Of a stretch of DNA of 64,000 nt, positions 31,410 through 44,513 are shown in pieces. Every line of letters starts with the position of its first letter. Within the stretch, counting starts at the first letter, position 1. Location: positions 1 through 64,000 of the forward strand of contig CALNHX010005300.1 in NCBI GenBank assembly GCA_940337035.1. Direction: 5' to 3'. This DNA is from Agriotes lineatus (taxonomy: Eukaryota > Arthropoda > Insecta > Coleoptera > Elateridae). The notes beneath the pieces are model-generated. The model saw only the letters and a program-made list of their open reading frames with translations, did no database searches and had not been told where the DNA came from. A program made the position numbers and the translations under genes.

Positions 31410-33050
31410 AAGGCTCATACAAGGTGTGCATACTCCAGAGAATGTCTTTAAAAATGTGAAACTAAATTAATGAGATAAGCACAGGGACTTCATGGGAGGA
31501 AGAGGTAGTTTCTTATTGCTCTCAATTAAAAATGTATACCCTTTTATTAGTAAAATTTTCCTATAAAAAATGCCTAATATGACGTTTTGATTCGTTCCAT
31601 TTATTTGGATATTGCAGGTGGTTTTGCTTCGTAGGGGGTGAATGGTTTCTTTGGACACAAGTGGACCATCATATGTTCTATCTTTGATGAAAATTGGGTT
31701 CAAATCTGATAAAAACAAAGTATATAAGAGTGTTGCACTCTAAGTGAGACATACGGTATATAAAGCTCTTCACAGTCCTTTGCAGTTCCGTAGCCTCCTG
31801 TTTTTAAATTTACCCTCCATTTCCTTGCTTTGATCTTTCTATCTTTTTCTTGTTATCCAGTATTTTCCAGACGATTTCTTTTACTATTCTCTCCTCTGCC
31901 ATCTCTCAATCTGATCATGGGGCATAAATGATCAGTGAACAACAGCAAGCTTCGATACACTAAATTCGGTGCTTTTGTCAAAGTTCACTGCCGTAACGAA
32001 CAAGTCTATTTTACGAGGAACCACGCCCTACTACCATGTTGATGATTGCGGGAACAATTAATAAAAACTCTTCATCTTCAATATGAAAGCCTTTTATAAA
32101 CTGAGGTTTTTTATTGGTATACACATTTTGTTTATATTCATTGACATTGCTTAATTAGAGAGCACTGTTTTCTTTTACCGACTCAAATGAAAGCTCTTAT
32201 GATTTCTACTTTTTTTTGTGGGTTCTGTGACTTGTTTTTCTTCTCAGCTCTTAGTACTTGTTCTTCGTCTTCATCTTCTGTGTCGTCGTTAACATTTCTT
32301 AGCAATGTTTTCGCAGTCTTTCTCCCATTTCTTTAACATTTTCTTCACTTCTGGCTCTTTACTTCTGTCTGTTAATTTTTGTAACTAACCTCTGCGAACT
32401 TGATGTTTATTTCATATCTCAGTCTTCTTCTTCTTCTATTCTTTTAGTGGTATTACTTTCTGTTGCTCTCTGGATCATACCTTTGAGGTACTTTCTGCCA
32501 TCTGTCTTAATATCCTTGCTATTCTACTTTTTAAAACTTCCATATTAAAATGTTTTTTTTTACATTTACTTTTTTTTCCTTTGTCTGCGTCCTGATTTTT
32601 ACAAATCTTTGTAGGTAGCCAGCAGTATCCAAGTTTATATCTTCTTCACCACCTGAATGTACACTTTCAATATTTGCTGTTGCTGTTTGTTGCTTTCTTT
32701 TATAATACATACTCAATATTTTCATCTTTTCAACTATTATCACTTTCCTTTCGTTATTGTTACTCGACTGATGTTGCTCTCTCCTTCTGTTATATGTTTA
32801 TACATAGGTTGTCTCTCTGTTTTTGCGTTTACACCCTCGAACAAGATCCTGATGCTATGCTTGTTCAATTTATTTTATGCTTCCTCCAACTGCTCAAAAG
32901 ATTTATCTTTCTCATCTTTAACTTCGTATTTTATTTCATGTATGTAGCATAACCGTTTTGATATAAGAGTATTGTAGAATACATCAGGGAATGTCTTTAA
33001 AAATATTAAACTAAATTGATACGATGAATACAAAAACTTTATGGGAAGAA
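31410..33050 (-). pseudogene. Decayed LINE copy B, antisense in intron 5
   Basis: The copy shares GGGTTCTGTGACTTG and AGTACTTG blocks with copy A, about 2.8 kb away. It also holds an internal duplicated flank: GAATGTCTTTAAAAATGTGA at 31440 and GAATGTCTTTAAAAATATTA at 32991. The minus frame 32743-32531 is lysine/glutamine-rich, like a LINE linker. No intact domain remains. Confidence 0.55.
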
Positions 33051-33608
33051 ATTTCTTAATTTTCTTAAATTATACCTCAATTTAACTGCCTTGAGTTTCT
33101 CACTTCAAAATGTTATCAAATAAACAACTTTTTTAACTGTGAAAAAGTGACAGATTTAGTAAAAGTAAAAACAGGATGCAACAGGGTTTTTTTAAACTAT
33201 TCTATTAATGTATCTATCTACAAAGTAACTGTAAAGAAGTGTTATCAGACTTTAAGAATAAGCTTGCTAATAGTCTTAGTGTTACAGTGTATCAGAAGTT
33301 TAGTAACGTACCTAATATAGATTGTTATTTTTCATGTGAAACATACCAGTTGTAACACATTATTAAAAAAAAGCATAAAATAGCAAATGCAATTTAATGT
33401 CAACAAAAAAGGCCAATTGTATTGAGTAAAAATGGCACTGACAAACTTAAAACTTTAAAACAAAATAAAACATGCATTGCCACCACATGTAGAAATAAAA
33501 ATACCTAAATTTGCTATGTTACCAACTCTATAAAAATGGAGTCTGCAATGAGTTTTGTAAACATTTACAATTTACCGCTTTGTTAACGTTCTTTATTTAT
33601 TTCCTTAG
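33051..33608. other. End of Cyclin T intron 5
   Basis: AT-rich with no recognised feature. The acceptor TTATTTCCTTAG ends at 33608. Confidence 0.6.
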
Positions 33609-35845
33609 TCACTATGGAAGACTTCAAACAAAGACCAAGATTGCCGCACGAGCCAGGCTCAAGTGGACAGCACCGGGACCGCGAGCGAGAATACCGGGAG
33701 AAGAAAGACCGGGAAAGGCTAGGGCATCACATTAAACCACCTCCACCGAACACGCCGTCAGGCAAACATGCACTTCCACAGCATGGCCACCACGGCCACC
33801 CACCGGTAGATCCTAAATTAAGCAAACATGGCCGACCGCCTTCAATGGGCCACCCACCAGCCGGCAGGATATTAGAGCCCCGAGATCTTCTGCGAGAAGT
33901 GTCCAGGGACATTGGCTTGCGAGACAGAGAAAATAGGGAAAGCCTCGCCAAAGAGGCGCTTGCCAATAGAGAAGCCAACCAACAAGTGCGTGCGAGTGAC
34001 AAACGTGACTATATGCACCAGCGGCCAGAGGTCAAACCTGGTCCTGGTGGTGCACCAGACTCTAATAGTGTGACGAACTATGACAAGCGTGCTGATCCTA
34101 ACAGGCCCAGGCCTTCTGTCGATCCGAAATTGCAAGCCCGGCGTCGGGAAGACCCCAAACCGTCATACAATAAATTGGAAAATGATATTAAAAAGCATTT
34201 GAGTGCTGCTATTCATGAAAAGAATACGTTCTTGCACAAACCCATCAATTCTACCTCACAGAAAATGAAGTCGCCTTTTACTTCTGATATGTCTAAGTCC
34301 GTCCCTAATCAAAGCATAACTCAGCCTACAAGTAGTAAATCTGAAGTCAAGCTAGAACCGCACAACGGCAGCAGCAGCAACGGCGGCGCTTTCAATTTGC
34401 CTATTATACAAAACGACGTTAAAGCGAAGCTGGATGTTCCCGTGCCGGAAGATCCCGTGATTGTTCCTGTTACTCCAGTTAAGAAACCAAGCCTGTTCTC
34501 TCCCGAAAAGAGCCCTCCCGCCCAGAAAAAGCCGAAAACAAAAACTCCCCCCAGCTCTGGTAAGAAACTAATTGAACCGTCGATAGCCCCCACCCTCCCC
34601 TCCACTCCGATTTTTGAACCGCAGCAAAACAGTGCCAATGCTAAGCGTAGTCGCACGTCTAGCACTAATTCCGAGCCGGAACTAAGACCCGTCATGAAAA
34701 AAATCGACCAAGTTCAAGGGTTCGAAACCCTCATGCGCGACTCATCCATCGGAATAAAGTTACACCAAGTTCCTGATATTATTACTCCAATTCCAGATGC
34801 AAAGCAAGAAAAAGTAAATCAGACTTCCATAGCCAAAGAACTGAAGCCTCCCGACTTGATCCCTCCGTTCAATACTAACAGTGTGCCGCTTGCGCCGATC
34901 ATGAATGGAATCGAGACGAACCCGAGCCTGATTAGCAGTTTGCTGAAGGAGGCCCCGTCGGTTCCACACTTGCCTGCAGTCGCCGCCACTGCTGTCGTCG
35001 TCACAGAACCGAAGGAGAAGGAGCAGCACCACAAAGAGCACAAAAAGAACAAAAAGGAGAAGCATAAACACAAAGACAAGGAGAAGAACCGCGAGGAGAA
35101 GGAGAGGAAGAAGAAGCACAAAGACAAGGACCGCGAGAAGCATAAACACAAGCACGAGAAGCGCGACGGGCCTGCGGAAGCCCCTACTCAGCCCATCAAA
35201 ATTACGATACCCAAGGATAAAATTCAACCGGCTGAAAATCCTACGCCCAGCTTGGGTTTGAAAATTAAAATACCTAAAGACAGAATTAAGACTGATGGGA
35301 TTGGCGAGTCATCAGCCCTCGGCGGTGGCTTGAAAATCAAAATATCCAAAGACGTCATTACCAGTTTTAACAGCAACGAGAATAGCAGTCGGAAGCGCGA
35401 GCGCGATAGAAGCTCGCCTTCCGACGCGCCCCCCAGCAAAGTCTCCAAATCCAATCACAACCGACTAAGCGAGCCCAAAGCTGCAAAGAATTCCTACAAC
35501 AAGGTAAGCAAACTAAACAATAACATTGGCGATTCCGCCATGCACACTGTACAAACCCTCTATAACGGCGTGAATCACATGACTCATCCCGCCTATGCCA
35601 GCCAAAATGCGGCCCCCAACTACTACTACAATTATCCCCCTCCCAACATGCAGCTCCCCATGGTGCCTGCGAACATGAATGTCCCTCCTCCCTTCATGTA
35701 CCAGCAGTACTACCCTCCCAGCTACATGTACCCCTCGGCCGAGTTGTATGCAGCGCCCAATGCTTCGTTGGGAGGCGAGGCCCCGCCCCCTCTTCCCCAA
35801 GATCCGCCCCCTAATAATCCTCCGCCTCCCCCTCCTGACTGTTAA
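33609..35845 (+). CDS. CycT: Cyclin T, coding exon 6 (long C-terminal tail)
   Basis: This 2.2-kb exon encodes residues 288-1032, with a TAA at 35843. It starts with a basic and histidine-rich stretch, then a serine/proline-rich middle. A block of alternating K/H/E/D (about residues 756-807, EHKKNKKEKHKHKDKEKNRE and beyond) resembles the His-rich region of other cyclin Ts, which engages the polymerase II tail and drives condensation. Three related short motifs follow (IKITIPKDKI, LKIKIPKDRI, LKIKISKDVI; about residues 817, 838 and 862). The C-terminus is proline/tyrosine-rich (YYYNYPPP, YPPSYMYPS) and ends in a proline run. The base composition is much GC-richer than the introns. A consensus internal donor AAG/GTAAGC lies at 35501-35509. 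Confidence 0.95.
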
Positions 35846-35865
35846 TGATGTAATTATTAGAGTGT

Positions 35866-35871
35866 AATAAA
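35866..35871 (+). terminator. Polyadenylation signal after Cyclin T
   Basis: AATAAA about 20 bases after the stop codon. It would give a very short 3' UTR; further AATAAA-like hexamers lie downstream. Confidence 0.5.
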
Positions 35872-38264
35872 TTGAGGTTTTTAAGAATGCAAATTCGGTA
35901 CATCTGTTCGTTTAAAAGAGATGGCTTGAGTTAAGTTAATTTTGATAGAAATTATTGTTACGGAGCGGCAGTTAATAGGTAACAAATTATTTTTTAAATG
36001 CTTAACGTTTAAGTTAGGCTGTAAATAGTTCTTCTGTAGTTTTTCTAATTGACGCAGTGTCATTGCGGTAGTCGGACGTTCAAATTTGGACATGAACATC
36101 AAGTACTTGAGCCCCCCATTATGCAATGATTTTTTGTATATGCAACTGATCATTACAGGAAAAATTACATTATGCATCATAGGAACTTGAAGTGGTGTGA
36201 TTGTTAATTGTAGAGAGGCTTTATGAAAAGCCAGATTTTCCGAGTTTTTAAGGTTGTCGATAGCAATTGAAGCAAAAAGAAATAATAGAATTGGGTTCCC
36301 TAGTTTCAAAACCTGCTATATCCGTTACCGTTTCGTTTTGTAATTAAGAAAATTTCCACTTTCCTTGATGTCTTGTTTCTTTTTCAAGAAATTTTTCGAC
36401 TTGAAAACACTGATACACTCAACAATAAAATGAGTAGTTGCAAAGAACACTGACCATGTGACCACCGTGCTGGGTTCTCATTTGCTACACAGAATTTGTT
36501 GCGTTTATTATTAACACGGCTATGGATATATCACATTTTGAAGCACTGCTTTTTTACCCATTTTCAGATGGGATTTTTTGTAGTCGAAAGTGTTTTAGTT
36601 GAGAGGATTTGAATTGGCTTTTGAAACCATAGAATTCAATTTATTGCAGACAAACTTTTTTTTGCTCATTTGAGTTGGTGGATACAAGAATTGTTTTCTG
36701 GGCTATCTGCCAACCAATCTCATTTTTTTATAAGATTGTACAAATTCAGGTTGCTTACGTGTATAATGTAGTTTTTCCTTTAAAAAAAATTGTAATCCGA
36801 ACAAATAATTCGTTTATTATAAGGACAATTCCTTTAGTATTAGTAACATTACGTAAGAAATTTACGTGCTATTCTGAATTTATTTGCAATTTTATCCTTC
36901 TCATTCGAAGTAGCGCCTAAAGCGTTAAAATACCTACGTGTAATGTATTTTATCCAGTTTTTATATCGGAGCTGGCATTGGATAGAACTGCAAACATATA
37001 TCGCTAAAATTATCGAAAATGATAGTGACGATATGTAAATAAATTTATTTATTATTTTAATTCCTGTTTTCTTGAAATTATAACAGCTATAATTTGTCTA
37101 TTTTTTAGTTTATATTCTCTATCGTCTTGAGTAATTGATAGTTGTAGTTAGCCATGTGACTGTTCTCTCTAATTACTTTTATGTACACTCTACATCATAC
37201 CTGTAGAAAACTAGATTAGTTCCTTTCTTTCACCGTCATTTGATAGATTGTATAAAATTATGTTAATTGTTTATCGAAACACTGTTATTTTATTTATTAC
37301 TGTAGTTTATTTGCAACGGTTTATTGTAGCCTAAACACACTATTATTGAAATTTAATAAATTTTCATTTACGTCTTTTTCTTTTAGTAGTTGTCACGTAC
37401 CACAAGTTACACAAATTGCTTGATCCAATGATGTCCGTCATATAGTGCACTCTGAAAATCCTTCCTTGCATGCATTTCTTCTTGTTTTAATATTGCTAGA
37501 TGCATCGTGACTGTGATGGTTTAACATTCTTCTTGTGTTAGCAGTTATTTTAATTTATGTATGTGAGACACTCGACTTTTCGAGGCGCAATCACAAAAAT
37601 TCACTTGGACAATCTGCATTAACAACAGTTATGAAACAATTACTCCGATTGATGATTAATTTTGCTTCAAGAAAATTCAAGAAACGGGCAGCAATCTGTA
37701 TTGTGGCATCCTATAATAAGTGTTTCTTGTAAATTCCATTTCATGCGCAGAACTAACACTCATTGCTTATGCAAAGTAAATTAATTTTTATAATTAATGA
37801 ACGTTCCATTTGCTCACAGAAAATAAGCAAACTAATGGCTGAACTATACAAAATATTTACTGTCAGAATTGCCAAATAATGAACAGGGTGTAAACGTTAT
37901 CTGGATCGACATCATTATAAAGTGGAAACAGTAGAAAATCCCGTTAATACTAAAGAAGTTTACATAATTTTCAAGTGTCAGTGGCGAAATTAAAGTAATA
38001 ACCTGATTGTAAAACAATGTAACCAAGGACTAAAAAGTAATATTTTGTTTTGTTCTGTATTTTTTTTTATTTATTGACTATTCAAACAAGCATTTACAAT
38101 CATATAGTATCATAGTTACCATGTATTTGAAGCAAAAAATAACCAGAAATGGCCTTTATTATAATGATTACATTCTATACTGTTTAGTAAAGCAGATTAT
38201 TAAAATGAATGTAAGAAAATATTACATGTTAAAACTGCACTAAACAATATTTGATTTAAAAATA
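35872..38264. other. Downstream of Cyclin T; 3' UTR or intergenic, no gene seen
   Basis: AT-rich sequence. The minus frame 36309-35881 (142 codons) has no recognisable domain and no coding bias. Some of this may be 3' UTR if distal polyadenylation is used. Confidence 0.5.
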
Positions 38265-39093
38265 CAGGGAGTAAAGCAATGCCAGCTGGAAAACAAGAGC
38301 TCAGCTCTTCAACATGACATCAGCGCAAGAAGGCCAAATTGGCCAATAATTTTATTTTATTTGAATTTACTCCGCCTCCAGTTTCAAGATAAGAGCCACT
38401 CATTTTCCAATTTGGCCTTCTTGTGCTGACATCAGGCCGGAGAGCTGAGGCCTTGTTTTTCAGCTGGTATTGACAGCATCCTTTTAACAAGCTCTTCAGT
38501 TTAGGAAACGAAAAGAAGTATATACTAATGGTGATTGCTTCAATTTACACATAGAACTACCAAATCGTAAAATGTAAAATCAAAATGTACACTGTTTTTT
38601 GTACTCTTTGAGATCTGACTCGCAGTTCTGCTCCAAAAGCCTTTTCCAGAATTTGAAATGTCTCTGTAACCATCTTTCTAAGTGTGAAACACAATTTTTC
38701 ATGGACAGGCTGCTGACTATCAGTTCTATCTTAAATATGCTAAGATAATTGTTTTTATCAAACCTTTAGTTTAATATTTCACATTCATTGAACTATCGAC
38801 TTATTTCTTGCTGTATAGATTTTTGAACATCAAATAAGTTTTGAACAATAATTTTAAACAAAGTTGTTTCAGATGATATACAAATCCAAAAAGTTGCAGT
38901 TACAGTTAATCAGAAATTCAAAATCGACAGAATAGTTATAAAATGTTTGATGAATTGAAAACTTCTGTGAATTGCCTTAAAAATATAAAGATGTTTTTAA
39001 TCACCGTGGAATTGAGTGCATTTTTTTAAACTGCAGATGGTGTGTGTCGAGCAACGCCTAATTTTTTCACCCTTAGCTAGCTGATACTCCCTG
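38265..39093. mobile_element. TA-flanked element with CAGGGAGTA ends and an internal hairpin
   Basis: The ends CAGGGAGTA and TACTCCCTG are inverted and flanked by TA (38263-38264 and 39094-39095). Just inside the left end, a hairpin of about 190 bp (38279-38469) pairs GCCAGCTGGAAAACAAG with CTTGTTTTTCAGCTGGT and GCGCAAGAAGGCCAAATTGG with CCAATTTGGCCTTCTTGTGC. No transposase was found. It looks like a non-autonomous element of the TA-target type. Confidence 0.65.
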
Positions 39094-39387
39094 TAATTTT
39101 TAGAATTTCAGTAGATTATTAACTGTAGTAGCATTTCTGTTATTAATGCGAATGAAATAATGTAGTGGTAGCAATAGCACTTAGTTACTCCTTTTCTACA
39201 CAATAGTTGACCATGATTTTAGTTTATTATGTTTCAATTAAAAAAATATATATCGCATGACCTGTAACTGTCATTTCTCCAATTCTAGGTTATGTAATGG
39301 TGTTTTGATGCTGTTACTTTCATTTTTGGCAAACAATTGAAATAAGTTTTTCTGAAAAAATTCAAAAAGCCTATACCTTTTCAGTAT
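39094..39387. other. Spacer
   Basis: AT-rich sequence; nothing recognised. Confidence 0.5.
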
Positions 39388-39512
39388 AAACACATTCAAA
39401 TTGAAACTAATGACATTCAAATTGGGAATAAACACATTTAAATTAAGAACAAACACCTTCAATGTGGAACCACATGACTTCAAATTGGGATTAAACAACT
39501 TCAAATTGAGAA
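39388..39512. repeat. Short minisatellite, ~21-24 bp unit
   Basis: About six units of the form TTCAAATTGGGAATAAACAC, with variants such as TTCAAATTGGGATTAAACAA and TTTAAATTAAGAACAAACAC, in tandem. It translates on the minus strand to repeats of NLNVF/IPNLNV, but nothing indicates that it is expressed. Confidence 0.75.
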
Positions 39513-42500
39513 ACAAAAGAACATGTAGCAATTGAATTATAAGGACCGAGTCTCGATAAACAATGGTTACTAAATTCTTCCTCTGTGAATACTTCAATAT
39601 CTTCAATATCAGCATAACCAGGTGCATTGTCTACAACCAGAACTACATACGACTGGTACATGTTTCTTATTTCTCAGTTTGATGTCATTTAATCTCAATT
39701 TGAAGTTGAAAAGATAGAGTAAAGCGAAGAACATGTGCATACATGTTTTGTTTCATTAATAATGGTAAAAGGTGTTTCTAAGTGACAGAAGTCAAATTTA
39801 TACCGGACAAAGCCACACTTGCACATAGATAATTGTTACCGTAAAATGGTTAACTATTGCCCATAAAAGGAATGAACTGTGTATATGTTTCATAAATGTG
39901 TTTTATTGCTAATTAAGGTAAAAGGTAGAAATAGTGCATGCCCATCTCTTAAGTATAGTTTGTTCATCTGTTATAAGTTAAAAAAATAGTTTGCTGCTAT
40001 TACAAAGGACTTTATTTATTGGTCAAGAAAACTATTACTGTTGCTAAAACACATTTTTAACTTTTTCAATATATTGAATTCAGTTGACTAAAAATAATGA
40101 ATCGTTTATTCCACATATAAATGTCAAACAAAAATACATTTCTTACGTGTGCATAAAAAATATGTGAAAACCACAAGAGTATAGTTAAAAAAAATGTTGT
40201 TTCCTCCACTACAATGTGTTTCACTTCTCATCTTCACATCCCTGTATCTTCCTATCTATTTTCTAATCCTTTTAAATTTTGGTCAGTTGTACTACTCTTT
40301 TAAATAATTATATTGCAAATCACAAGCCTACTGCGATTAAAAATAAATGCAAAAAATTTTGAGGCTTAGTTTTATTAAAAATAGCTTTAGAAGTTGCTCA
40401 GCATCACAAAAATAGTCGAAATTCGAATTTTTATTGAAAAATTGTTATTAATAATAATTATTGTTCCACTTCTCAAGTGTATAACCCTGTAATAAGGATA
40501 TTAAGTAACTACTTTCTAATGTTAAAAGAAAATGTGCATTATAATAAACAGCTGTAATTCATATTTTTATATTGGAAATGCTTCATACCGTCGTATTACT
40601 AAAAGAAGACTCTGATTATCTGGCGCTTCATTGTTTTATTTGATAAAATTTTCAAATATACTTCCAAGTGAATATTAAATAATTTATAAGAAAACTGATA
40701 ACAATGAAGAGTATTAGGAAGACTTACAAGCTACAGCTCATGCTGTGAGAGAATTCTTGAGGTCGTACAACTCAAATCCAGCAAATATGGAAAACACATT
40801 ATATATTTCCGACACTGACTACCTACCCTTTCCCAACGTTGAGCTCATTGTTGCTATGCAACTCTGTCACGTAAAATGGTTCCGCAAACATAGCTACAGT
40901 CATATCTTCATTTGCGCAAAAATAAAAATAAAGTTTAAACTAAGCAGGGCAGTATAGCATACATAGGACAAAGTTGGAAACTAGACTAAATTCCTTGCTG
41001 CACTAATTTTGCCATGGAACTAGATTAAGAGCCATTTACACCAACAAGAATTTCTGGTACAGTGATGTTACATGTTTTCTCTGTCACAAGAAAACTTTTA
41101 CTGGCGAACTGGAACATGCGCTACTTTCTACAAGTTTTCGTTAAGTTTCACCTTTGCGTAAGAGCATTTTTCGCAAATCCGTAATACCAACCTGCGCCAA
41201 TTCGTAAACATAACCTCTTCGTTGCGTTAGTAAACACAACTTTGTTACGTGATTTTAAGTTTTGTTCTTGTCTCAGACATATTAAAAATTCTGCAATGAA
41301 AAAGAGAATAAATTCGATTACTGATACAATTGTATGAAAACTACGAAAAAAAAAACTATGCTAGCCAACAGGATAGACCTATTGTTGAGGTTATGTTTCT
41401 ATTTAATTTTAAATAGGTTGGTATGACTGTATGACAGCCAGCTGCAAATTTAAAATAAAAACTTGTTCATGTAAATGGCTCTTTAGGTTTGTCTTCTGAT
41501 GCCACGCTTGTCTCATGGGACGAGCAAATATTTTGTTGTGTTATTTTCTATTGTAATAAGCCAGATGACATCGAAACAATTCTGCACAAATTGATTTTTC
41601 ATACTGTGTGGTCCCATGCTAAATTTTAAAAACTCGAATTTTGGGAATTATAAACTTCATTCAAACAGTTGCTCATGGTATTACTATCGGCAGTTTATCA
41701 TTTTATTAAGCCTAAAAATGTATATTTTATAAAATTTCAGTATACATAGAATATGCAGGGCACATCTAAAATGTAAATGTGAACAGCAGCATCGAGAATT
41801 ACATTTGTAGTTCTGGTGTCGTTTTGGTCCCAGTCGACCAGGCACTTAAAAGAATTGTAATTCAAAAATAAGAAACGTTTGGAAGCTTCATACAGTTGAT
41901 TCGACTATTGTTATGCTAAGATATTAAGAAATTGACTTGGCTTCAGAAGCAACAATTGCAAATATCCTCAGCACTACATGTTTCTACAGACATAAAATGC
42001 AGGACAATCCACCTGCTATGCTCATGTATCAACAGAGGGCAGATTATATGTACTAAAAAGATAGTTATATATGTATTAATATGCATCATCAATGTTAAAT
42101 ATACACTATAAATATAATATATGCACTCTAAAATTTAAAAATACTCGGATTGTTGATTTTCATAAAAAATACAAGTTAAAGCACAAAATAAATACTTGCA
42201 CTTTGTACATAAATACTTCTTTACACCGAATCAATCACCAATATACTCATAAATTCACAACATAAAATAGATAATTTGTACATCAAGTGTTAGTGATATT
42301 TGATATAGAATCTAAATTGTTAAATTATATTGTTACTAAAACAATAGCTAATTAAATATTTCTCTAACAAGACGGTCACTGAGAGCAAATATAAAAAAAT
42401 ATGCATTATAAAATTTTAAATTAAATTCTCTGGAAGCAAAAATGAAGAAATAGAAAAAATTTGCGTGCTGTGTATTAATGAACAAAATATGCAAAAGGCT

Positions 42501-44432
42501 TTGTGCTTGTCAACAGTGTTTTATTTTTGTACGAAAAAGTTGACACTGATGATGTGATGAGTTTGAATCTATTTGCTTTTTAGTGGGCTCTCTAAAGTAA
42601 ATGTTGTCCTCTAACATTGATGTTTGTTTTCATAAACTATTGTGTGCATCACATTTGGAAGTGTTTAAGAATAGTAGACAGATGGTACTATCAATCATTC
42701 TTAAAAAATTGCTTGTGCATGAGAATGAGTGGTAAATGTGGAAAAAAGTGGAACATGCAACACTAAGATGTACAACTCAACTGATATTGAAATTTTGTCA
42801 ATTGTTATTACAACAGAAGTTGTTTTAGTACAGCTGCTTAAACTCAGTTTTAGTTGCGGCATTCTAATTGATTCCTTAACCATTTGAAGGTACTTCTCAT
42901 TGCTTACATTTTTAGATTGGTTTGCTTTATTTCAAGAAGCTTTAGTTTCAGCTTACCCAGAAAAATCTCTTAGAATCAGTACAAACCCTCTTAAATTGTA
43001 ATACTGCTGGCTTTAGTGGTTTGAAATTCAAAGGAGTTAAGTGGCAAAAACTCGTGTATTTCTAACCGCTTTAAGCTAAACTGCATAAAGTACTTTTTTT
43101 TTCTATAATAATTTTCAAGGTCAACTTTGTAGGGGATAAGTTGCATTCCTGCAGGGTCCCTAGTTTTAATAATGTTGGTACATAGATTTTTAGTTCTTTT
43201 CTTCCACTAAAAGAATGATTTGTCATTTTGACAGATATGTCATAATAGTGGGTAAAACTAACAGCATAGTAATTTATTAATTATTAAACTTACAATATTT
43301 AAAAATAATGAACGTTTGATTTTATGTAAAAAAATGAAATTTGTCAAGAGTTCAAATTAAGTAACTTTGACATTCAAAATTGACACATAACTATAATTTT
43401 GAAAAAGTTCTACCAACACGAGGTATAAAAATTTCCTAGCGTTTTACTCACATATATACCAACATTGTAACACTTTGACAGTTATTATAGAAAAAAAAAC
43501 GTACTTTAACTTGTAATTATAAAAGTGTAAAAAAAATTCTTCCATGCTACAACTTCGCAAAAATGTTGCTTGGTTGCATTAGTTTTACGGAGTTTTATGG
43601 AATTGGCCGTATTTGTATTGGAATTTTTAAGATTTGATGAAATCAGAATAGAAAAACGTCTAGACTAAATAATTTTTAAGAATTTTTGTGCTTGGAATTT
43701 TTTTATTATTTTCCCATTGCACTTGGCATCTATGATACAAACTCTATTTAGTTAAAACTGCCACTTAGACCCTGTAATATTTCAACCCTTCCATTATTTT
43801 TCATGCTGTTTATAGTAAAATGATTGTGCAAAATATAAATTTTGATACTAATGGAAAACACATTTGTGGAAATTTATTGATTTTTATAATATTGTTACAC
43901 ATCGAGCATACCACATTTAAAAAATCAAGGTATAGGCTGCAGGCACTTCCACTAGATTATCACATTGCTACTTTGTCGCTCTTGCAAGTTTCAACTGAAT
44001 ATTAACTGGCCACTTTAAAATAATTGTTTTGTACTACAATTTTTATATAAAACCCAGATACAAAGTAATTACTTGTTTGATTTCTCATCACGCAACAAAT
44101 ACAATTCTCTATAAATGCACTAGCAATTAATATTCAACATGATGCTGAAGTCATAACACTATTAGAAAATGTCATCTTATAAAAGAACGAATGAGATAAC
44201 ACCATACAAAACTTAGCCTTCAACTATGCTCACATTCGTTGCGAGTCATTTCTACTATTCATTAACTTTCTATAATATTAAACTTCAGATGGACTTCTGC
44301 CATGCTTCATTCATACGAACTGAATGAGTGGACTAACAATAACAGAGCGGAACTCATAATCATTGGGAATCATTGCATGCAACAAACGAGCCACATGTAG
44401 ATCACATTATTACGGTGTTTGGTGCTTTGCAG
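39513..44432. other. Long AT-rich stretch, no gene seen
   Basis: Short frames such as 40745-40957 (plus) and 42883-42701 (minus) have neither splice-site context nor recognisable protein similarity. No transposon ends could be paired by eye. Confidence 0.45.
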
Positions 44433-44513
44433 GTGACGCAACTAGGTGATGGCGAGACATCCATACACAGGTTGGCTGAATCTAAGTATATCAACAAGGG
44501 GGCGGCGACATAG
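44433..44513 (+). CDS. Candidate alternative terminal exon of Cyclin T (or orphan exon)
   Basis: After an acceptor-like GGTGCTTTGCAG (AG at 44431-44432) comes a 26-codon open stretch and a TAG: VTQLGDGETSIHRLAESKYI then NKGAAT. It is clearly GC-richer than its surroundings. Its phase (0) equals that of the strong internal donor AAG/GTAAGC at 35503/35504 in Cyclin T exon 6, so splicing across 8.9 kb would give Cyclin T a short alternative C-terminus without the proline/tyrosine tail. The peptide was not recognised. It could instead be the last exon of an unseen gene. Confidence 0.4.
   Translation: MTQLGDGETSIHRLAESKYINKGAAT

Noticed and set aside
34760..35227. 155-codon minus-strand frame with leucine/valine repeats
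   Set aside because: Shadow of the Lys/His-rich region of Cyclin T exon 6.
35881..36309. 142-codon minus-strand frame downstream of Cyclin T
   Set aside because: No recognisable domain, AT-driven codons, and a likely 3' UTR position.
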